64,000 nt of DNA from contig JALDNG010000006.1 of NCBI GenBank assembly GCA_024349245.1, forward strand, positions 4,581,001 to 4,645,000, read 5' to 3'. Below, one piece after another: positions 52,001 through 61,000 of the stretch (the stretch's first letter is position 1; each line of letters begins with the position of its first letter). This stretch comes from Neodontobutis hainanensis. Taxonomy: Eukaryota > Chordata > Actinopteri > Gobiiformes > Odontobutidae. The notes beneath the pieces are model-generated. The model searched no databases. It was not told the DNA's origin and worked only from the letters and a program-made list of their open reading frames with translations. The position numbers were made by a program, and so were the translations under genes.

Positions 52001-55000
52001 AAAGAAAATTCTGCTAGGAATTATATAAAATTATAAGCACAACTGTAAATAATGCAAAAAAAAATATTTAAAGGAAAACATCACCTACATCAGAAATACA
52101 ACTGTAAGAGACATCATGTTAAATCTGACCTGGACAGCGCTCTCTCCCAAACTTGAAGAGTTTGAGGCAAAAGACTTTGAGCTGTGGTTTCAAGTGTACT
52201 TGATTCCTTTGCTACCAAGCTTCCAAACTGAGAGTTTGCTGCTCATTCCTGGCAACATCAGCTGTGCATCTTATACAGCCATGTAAGCAGTCGTATCTTT
52301 CAAGCAAATGTGTAGGAATTGTGGTGTGGAATCCAGTAAAACTCTTGCTCAAGTTGCAGTCTTTTTCTGTCTTATTCCTTCAGAGTCTCTGGCTTTGAGC
52401 AAAGTTTAAATTCCCTGCCCCTGCCTCTTTCACATGGCGTGACATCCGACATAGAGGCACTCATGGATAGATTCACACGTACGTAGTAAAATCATCTGCC
52501 AACAATTATTTTTCCAGGAAGGAAAATTGCAAATAACCACAACAATAGCTAAATTGACACAAATTTCCTTTAAATTCTCTCTTCATGCAGGTTGTTCAAT
52601 TCCAGCTTCATTTGTGGTAAGTTACTTCTTTTAGGTCTATACCAAAGAGCGTTCTGATCTTGCTAATGTTAACACAGCAAGGTTTTGACACTTAAAATGA
52701 GTTGAATGGGTTCCATTTTGGAATTGCATAGTTATGTAGCTCTTGCCACAACACTAATTGTTCCTTGTTGTTGTTTTGTCCACAGTGCAAAGAGGCCCAA
52801 GTTAAAGGTAGGTTTGTTAAACATGGAGACATTTGAAATGTTGTTACATGGCTGCATTGTGAATGCGCATTAACCCACACACAATAATTGTCATTTCACA
52901 GAGGATTTGATCTGTGCTGGGGTTGATAGGTAAGGGAATCACTCATCTCTTTGAAGTTTAGGTCAACAACAAGCATTACATGGTATAACTGATTGCAGTG
53001 GTTTAACAAAACCTATTTGTTATTGCTTAGCTCACAACTGGAACAAACTCTAGCTACCAATCCGTCATCGGAGACCCTGTGCAACTACACAGTCACTGAG
53101 TATGCCTGTTCCATGGTAAGATTGATTTGAATTGTTAGTCACAAATTGTTTGGCCTGTAGTTACTTCACTACACCGATTACAGTCTGCATAATATCTGAG
53201 CTACTATTGATTTCTTTTGTGACACACCTTTCTTTCAAGGTTACAAATATCACAGCCAACAACTTGGCCACGCTCTTAAAATGCTCCACAAATGGCCAAT
53301 CGGAATACCCGGAAGAAGTCTGGAAGCTCTTATTCCAGAAAGCTTCAGCAGTACTTGACGCAGCTCTTGAGAGATTCTCCACCTTGGTAAATCTGCTTTC
53401 CCTGCTTTACACCAGTGGCTTCTCCCTGTGTAATGACAGCGTCAAGGTAAATTTGATGCTTTGTTGTTGTTTTTTTTGCAGGTCAGCAACATGAGCTATC
53501 CATCCCTGTCACCTGCTCTTGAAGCTGTTGGAGAGATAAGGATTGCCAGCTTCAACCAGGCACAACTACAGAATCAGACCTTTATTGGGAACTGGTTCCA
53601 GACAAAGATTCGCCCATTATTAGCCTCTCCATCCCGCAACTTCCTCTTTTGCCTCAGCTTAAAGAACTTCAGCTGCTCCAGCTACCACATTGTGTAAGCC
53701 AAAGTCTTTTGGGTCTGCTGCATTGCAGAGCTGCAGGTCAACCATAAAGATTTTCACTTTATTAAACTTGTGTCACATTTTAGCATCCAGGCCTTCAACA
53801 GCCAAAAGGAATCCATGGGCCAACAAGCAGCCCAAACTGTTTACTCCTATTTCATCAAACCATTCCTTTCAAGAAATGACTCATCGGGTAAGGGATGACA
53901 CTTATGTCAAATGTAAAGAGAAAGAAGTAAGAGGATGTGTTAATACCCAGAACTCATCTTTTTGACTCTCTTTGTGCAGATCCTGGCTGCCTTTCATTAT
54001 CTCCAGGTGGCAAACAGTGGCTGCAGGACAACCTAGGCAGCTTCTCTGAATTTGCAACCCTGCAGGATTTGCAACACCTCAATCCAAACATTTCCACGGT
54101 AAGGCTGGAATGCAGACAAAGAAGTCCACTCCCAGCCTCAGACAGTTGCCAGTGCGTTAACAGTTACTGGTCCTTGATTTCTCACTGGTCTCCTTTTTCC
54201 AGGAGGAAATATTGACCGTGCTGACACCTACTCAGCTAGCACAACTGACACTGATTTCTGGGGCCCTGAATGACACACACCAGATTGACCTGGTATTTGA
54301 TCAACTAAAGGAGGGAGATGCTCTGGAAAATGTGGACAACTTTTTTACAGAGCTCACAGCCGGTGGAATGGTAGGCTGTTCCTCAACACTCAGGAGGGAC
54401 ATTAGCTCTCTTCACCAAGTTTTCCCAGTACTCAAGACAAGTGTCTAAATGTCTTATGTCGCAATTTGATAGCGCCCAGATTTCCAACCTGACGCTCGAG
54501 ATCGTGCCATGAATCGTACATTCACCATCATCAGCCCGCACTTCTCGCTCTTTGAAAAAGATGACTGGTATCACTGGTTTCATGAATTGCTGGTTCCTGT
54601 CCTTCCAAGCTTCAGTCCAACAATGCTCAAGACTGCAACAGACAACATAAACTGCACAAACTACCATGTTGTGTAAGTATTAAAGATACAGGCAAAAAGG
54701 ACATGATTCCATGACAGATAAAGCTTACAACAGATTGAGCAATGTGTCTAATTTGCTCCGCAGTGTCAAAGGAATGGGCAACGTTTTCCAGAAGATACCT
54801 CTGCATGCACAACAACAACTCACAGATGTAATGCTGGCCTACCTGAAAAACTCTACCGAAGTGGTCAACACAACAGGTAAGAGATGCCACAAGAAGTTTG
54901 TGACAACTTGCGCTTAAACTACAGTCACAAATGACAGGCACAAGAAATTATGTCATCTGTAGCACAAAATATAAGGCTCTGCCGATTGGACAGACGCTAA

Positions 55001-58000
55001 CCTACACCCATTATATTCTAGACTGCAGGCCAGGCTTTCCGACAGATGCTGAATGGTTGAGCGAAAACTTTGGCCCATTTGTCGTGTACTTATCCTACTC
55101 TGACCTCAAAGTCTTCCACCTCTCTCAGGTAATTCATGCTTTTTTGGCCCAGTCTTCCACTGGTGCAAAAGACCACTATAAAGGATATGTTTAAACTGTG
55201 TGGGGTGCACCATTTTTACGCTTAAATGAAAAGACATGTTGATCTCCTGCTTTGCTGGTACCACCAGGAAGGTATTGTGGACTCCTCTCACCAAAGCAGC
55301 AGGCGGAGCTGTTCCTGGATCCGGAGAGTGGTGCTCTGGAAGATGAGTCCATCGTCAGGAAGGTGTTTGAGAGCTTAACAACGGCCCCTGATGCAGAGAA
55401 GCTTAATGAGTTCTTTGAGGCCTTTTCAAACATCAACATGCAGGTAAAAGCTTTGTGTCAAAATGATGAAAATAGCTTTGCCTGTGGCTGACAATTAAGA
55501 CATATTAAAGCAATGCCCTGGACTAAGTTGAGAAAAATGTTTAAATGCTCTCCTGAATTGAAACGGATACCTTTTGGCTACAGGAAAACATCACCTACAT
55601 CAGAAATACAACTGTAAGAGACATCATGTTAAATCTGACCTGGACAGCGCTCTCCCAAGCTTGAAGAGTTTGAGGCAAAAGACTTTGCGCTGTGGTTCCA
55701 AGTGTACTTGATTCCTTTGCTACCAAGCTTCCAAACTGAGAGTTTGCTGCTCATTCCTGGCAACATCAGCTGTGCATCTTATACAGCCATGTAAGCAGTC
55801 GTATCTTTCAAGCAAATGTGTAGGAATTGTGGTGTGGAATCCAGTAAAACTCTTGCTCAAGTTGCAGTCTTTTTCTGTCTTATTCCTTCAGAGTCTCTGG
55901 CTTTGAGCAAAGTTTAAATTCCCTGCCCCTGCCTCTTTCACATGGCGTGACATCCGACATAGAGGCACTCATGGATAGATTCACACGTACGTAGTAAAAT
56001 CATCTGCCAACAATTATTTTTCCAGGAAGGAAAATTGCAAATAACCACAACAATAGCTAAATTGACACAAATTTCCTTTAAATTCTCTCTTCATGCAGGT
56101 TGTTCAATTCCAGCTTCATTTGTGGTAAGTTACTTCTTTTAGGTCTATACCAAAGAGCGTTCTGATCTTGCTAATGTTAACACAGCAAGGTTTTGACACT
56201 TAAAATGAGTTGAATGGGTTCCATTTTGGAATTGCATAGTTATGTAGCTCTTGCCACAACACTAATTGTTCCTTGTTGTTGTTTTGTCCACAGTGCAAAG
56301 AGACCCAAGTTAAAGGTAGGTTTGTTAAACATGGAGACATTTGAAATGTTGTTACATGGCTGCATTGTGAATGCGCATTAACCCACACACAATAATTGTC
56401 ATTTCACAGAGGATTTGATCTGTGCTGGGGTTGATAGGTAAGGGAATCACTCATCTCTTTGAAGTTTAGGTCAACAACAAGCATTACATGGTATAACTGA
56501 TTGCAGTGGTTTAACAAAACCTATTTGTTATTGCTTAGCTCACAACTGGAACAAACTCTAGCTACCAATCCGTCATCGGAGACCCTGTGCAACTACACAG
56601 TCACTGAGTATGCCTGTTCCATGGTAAGATTGATTTGAATTGTTAGTCACAAATTGTTTGGCCTGTAGTTACTTCACTACACCGATTACAGTCTGCATAA
56701 TCTCTGAGCTACTATTGATTTCTTTTGTGACACACCTTTCTTTCAAGGTTACAAATATCACAGCCAACAACTTGGCCACGCTCTTAAAATGCTCCACAAA
56801 TGGCCAATCGGAATACCCGGAAGAAGTCTGGAAGCTCTTATTCCAGAAAGCTTCAGCAGTACTTGACGCAGCTCTTGAGAGATTCTCCACCTTGGTAAAT
56901 CTGCTTTCCTGCTTTACACCAGTGGCTTCTCCCTGTGTAATGACAGCGTCAAGGTAAATTTGATGCTTTGTTGTTTTTTTTTTTGCAGGTCAGCAACATG
57001 AGCTATCCATCCCTGTCACCTGCTCTTGAAGCTGTTGGAGAGATAAGGATTGCCAGCTTCAACCAGGCACAACTACAGAATCAGACCTTTATTGGGAACT
57101 GGTTCCAGACAAAGATTCGCCCATTATTAGCCTCTCCATCCCGCAACTTCCTCTTTTGCCTCAGCTCAAAGAACTTCAGCTGCTCCAGCTACCACATTGT
57201 GTAAGCCAAAGTCTTTTGGGTCTGCTGCATTGCAGAGCTGCAGGTCAACCATAAAGATTTTCACTTTATTAAACTTGTGTCACATTTTAGCATCCAGGCC
57301 TTCAACAGCCAAAAGGAATCCATGGGCCAACAAGCAGCCCAAACTGTTTACTCCTATTTCATCAAACCATTCCTTTCAAGAAATGACTCATCGGGTAAGG
57401 GATGACACTAATGTCAAATGTAAAGAGAAAGAGGTAAGAGGATGTGTTAATACCCAGAACTCATCTTTTTGACTCTCTTTGTGCAGATCCTGGCTGCCTT
57501 TCATTATCTCCAGGTGGCAAACAGTGGCTGCAGGACAACCTAGGCAGCTTCTCTGAATTTGCAACCCTGCAGGATTTGCAACACCTCAATCCAAACATTT
57601 CCACGGTAAGGCTGGAATGCAGATAAAGAAGTCCACTCCCAGCCTCAGAAGGTTGCCAGTATGTTAACAGTTACTGGTCCTTGATTTCTCACTGGTCTCC
57701 TTTTTCCAGGAGGAAATATTGACCGTGCTGACACCTACTCAGCTAGCACAGCTGACACTGATTTCTGGGGCCCTGAATGACACACACCAGATTGACCTGG
57801 TATTTGATCAACTAAAGGAGGGAGATGCTCTGGAAAATGTGGGCAAATTTTTTACAGAGCTCACGGCCGGTGGAATGGTAGGCTGTTCCTCAACACTCAG
57901 GAGGGACATTAGCTCTCTTCACCAAGTTTTCCCAGTACTCAAGACAAGTGTCTAAATGTCTTATGTCGCAATTTGATAGCGCCCAGATTTCCAACCTGAC

Positions 58001-61000
58001 GCTCGAGATCGTGCCATGAATCGTACATTCACCATCATCAGCCCGCACTTCTCGCTCTTTGAAAAAGATGACTGGTATCACTGGTTTCATGAATTGCTGG
58101 TTCCTGTCCTTCCAAGCTTCAGTCCAACAATGCTCAAGACTGCAACAGACAACATAAACTGCACAAACTACCATGTTGTGTAAGTATTAAAGATACAGGC
58201 AAAAAGGACATGATTCCATGACAGATAAAGCTTACAACAGATTGAGCAATGTGTCTAATTTGCTCCCGCAGTGTCAAAGGAATGGGCAACGTTTTCCAGA
58301 AGATACCTCTGCATGCACAACAACAACTCACAGATGTAATGCTGGCCTACCTGAAAAACTCTACCAAGTGGTCAACACAACAGGTAAGAGATGCCACAAG
58401 AAGTTTGTGACAACTTGCGCTTAAACTACAGTCACAAATGACAGGCACGAGAAATTATGTCATCTGTAGCACAAAATATAAGGCTCTGCCGATTGGACAG
58501 ACGCTAACCTACACCCATTATATTCTAGACTGCAGGCCAGGCTTTCCGACAGATGCTGAATGGTTGAGCGAAAACTTTGGCCCATTTGTCTTGTACTTAT
58601 CCTACTCTGACCTCAAAGTCTTCCACCTCTCTCAGGTAATTCATGCTTTTTTGGCCCAGTCTTCCACTGGTGCAAAAGACCACTATAAAGGATATGTTTA
58701 AACTGTGTGGGGTGCACCATTTTTACGCTTAAATGAAAAGACATGTTGATCTCCTGCTTTGCTGGTACCACCAGGAAGGTATTGTGGACTCCCTCTCACC
58801 AAAGCAGCAGGCGGAGCTGTTCCTGGATCCGAGAGTGGTGCTCTGGAAGATGAGTCCATCGTCAGGAAGGTGTTTGAGAGCTTAACAACGGCCCCTGATG
58901 CAGAGAAGCTTAATGAGTTCTTTGAGGCCTTTTCAAACATCAACATGCAGGTAAAAGCTTTGTGTCAAAATGATGAAAATAGCTTTGCCTGTGGCTGACA
59001 ATTAAGACATATTAAAGCAATGCCCTGGACTAAGTTGAGAAAAATGTTTAAATGCTCTCCTGAATTGAAACGGATACCTTTTGGCTACAGGAAAACATCA
59101 CCTACATCAGAAATACAACTGTAAGAGACATCATGTTAAATCTGACCTGGACAGCGCTCTCTCCCAAGCTTGAAGAGTTTGAGGCAAAAGACTTTGCGCT
59201 GTGGTTCCAAGTGTACTTGATTCCTTTGCTACCAAGCTTCCAAACTGAGAGTTTGCTGCTCATTCCTGGCAACATCAGCTGTGCATCTTATACAGCCATG
59301 TAAGCAGTCGTATCTTTCAAGCAAATGTGTAGGAATTGTGGTGTGGAATCCAGTAAAACTCTTGCTCAAGTTGCAGTCTTTTTCTGTCTTATTCCTTCAG
59401 AGTCTCTGGCTTTGAGCAAAGTTTAAATTCCCTGCCCCTGCCTCTTTCACATGGCGTGACATCCGACATAGAGGCACTCATGGATAGATTCACACGTACG
59501 TAGTAAAATCATCTGCCAACAATTATTTTTCCAGGAAGGAAAATTGCAAATAACCACAACAATAGCTAAATTGACACAAATTTCCTTTAAATTCTCTCTT
59601 CATGCAGGTTGTTCAATTCCAGCTTCATTTGTGGTAAGTTACTTCTTTTAGGTCTATACCAAAGAGCGTTCTGATCTTGCTAATGTTAACACAGCAAGGT
59701 TTTGACACTTAAAATGAGTTGAATGGGTTCCATTTTGGAATTGCATAGTTATGTAGCTCTTGCCACAACACTAATTGTTCCTTGTTGTTGTTTTGTCCAC
59801 AGTGCAAAGAGACCCAAGTTAAAGGTAGGTTTGTTAAACATGGAGACATTTGAAATGTTGTTACATGGCTGCATTGTGAATGCGCATTAACCCACACACA
59901 ATAATTGTCATTTCACAGAGGATTTGATCTGTGCTGGGGTTGATAGGTAAGGGAATCACTCATCTCTTTGAAGTTTAGGTCAACAACAAGCATTACATGG
60001 TATAACTGATTGCAGTGGTTTAACAAAACCTATTTGTTATTGCTTAGCTCACAACTGGAACAAACTCTAGCTACCAATCCGTCATCGGAGACCCTGTGCA
60101 ACTACACAGTCACTGAGTATGCCTGTTCCATGGTAAGATTGATTTGAATTGTTAGTCACAAATTGTTTGGCCTGTAGTTACTTCACTACACCGATTACAG
60201 TCTGCATAATCTCTGAGCTACTATTGATTTCTTTTGTGACACACCTTTCTTTCAAGGTTACAAATATCACAGCCAACAACTTGGCCACGCTCTTAAAATG
60301 CTCCACAAATGGCCAATCGGAATACCCGGAAGAAGTCTGGAAGCTCTTATTCCAGAAAGCTTCAGCAGTACTTGACGCAGCTCTTGAGAGATTCTCCACC
60401 TTGGTAAATCTGCTTTCCCTGCTTTACACCAGTGGCTTCTCCCTGTGTAATGACAGCGTCAAGGTAAATTTGATGCTTTGTTGTTTTTTTTTTTGCAGGT
60501 CAGCAACATGAGCTATCCATCCCTGTCACCTGCTCTTGAAGCTGTTGGAGAGATAAGGATTGCCAGCTTCAACCAGGCACAACTACAGAATCAGACCTTT
60601 ATTGGGAACTGGTTCCAGACAAAGATTCGCCCATTATTAGCCTCTCCATCCCGCAACTTCCTCTTTTGCCTCAGCTCAAAGAACTTCAGCTGCTCCAGCT
60701 ACCACATTGTGTAAGCCAAAGTCTTTTGGGTCTGCTGCATTGCAGAGCTGCAGGTCAACCATAAAGATTTTCACTTTATTAAACTTGTGTCACATTTTAG
60801 CATCCAGGCCTTCAACAGCCAAAGGAATCCATGGGCCAACAAGCAGCCCAAACTGTTTACTCCTATTTCATCAAACCATTCCTTTCAAGAAATGACTCAT
60901 CGGGTAAGGGATGACACTAATGTCAAATGTAAAGAGAAAGAGGTAAGAGGATGTGTTAATACCCAGAACTCATCTTTTTGACTCTCTTTGTGCAGATCCT

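Noticed and set aside
54383..54667. 94-residue minus-strand open frame repeated at 57890 and 61399
   Set aside because: It recurs only because the unit recurs. It lies antisense to exon l and intron sequence, while the plus strand shows consistent splice sites and phase.
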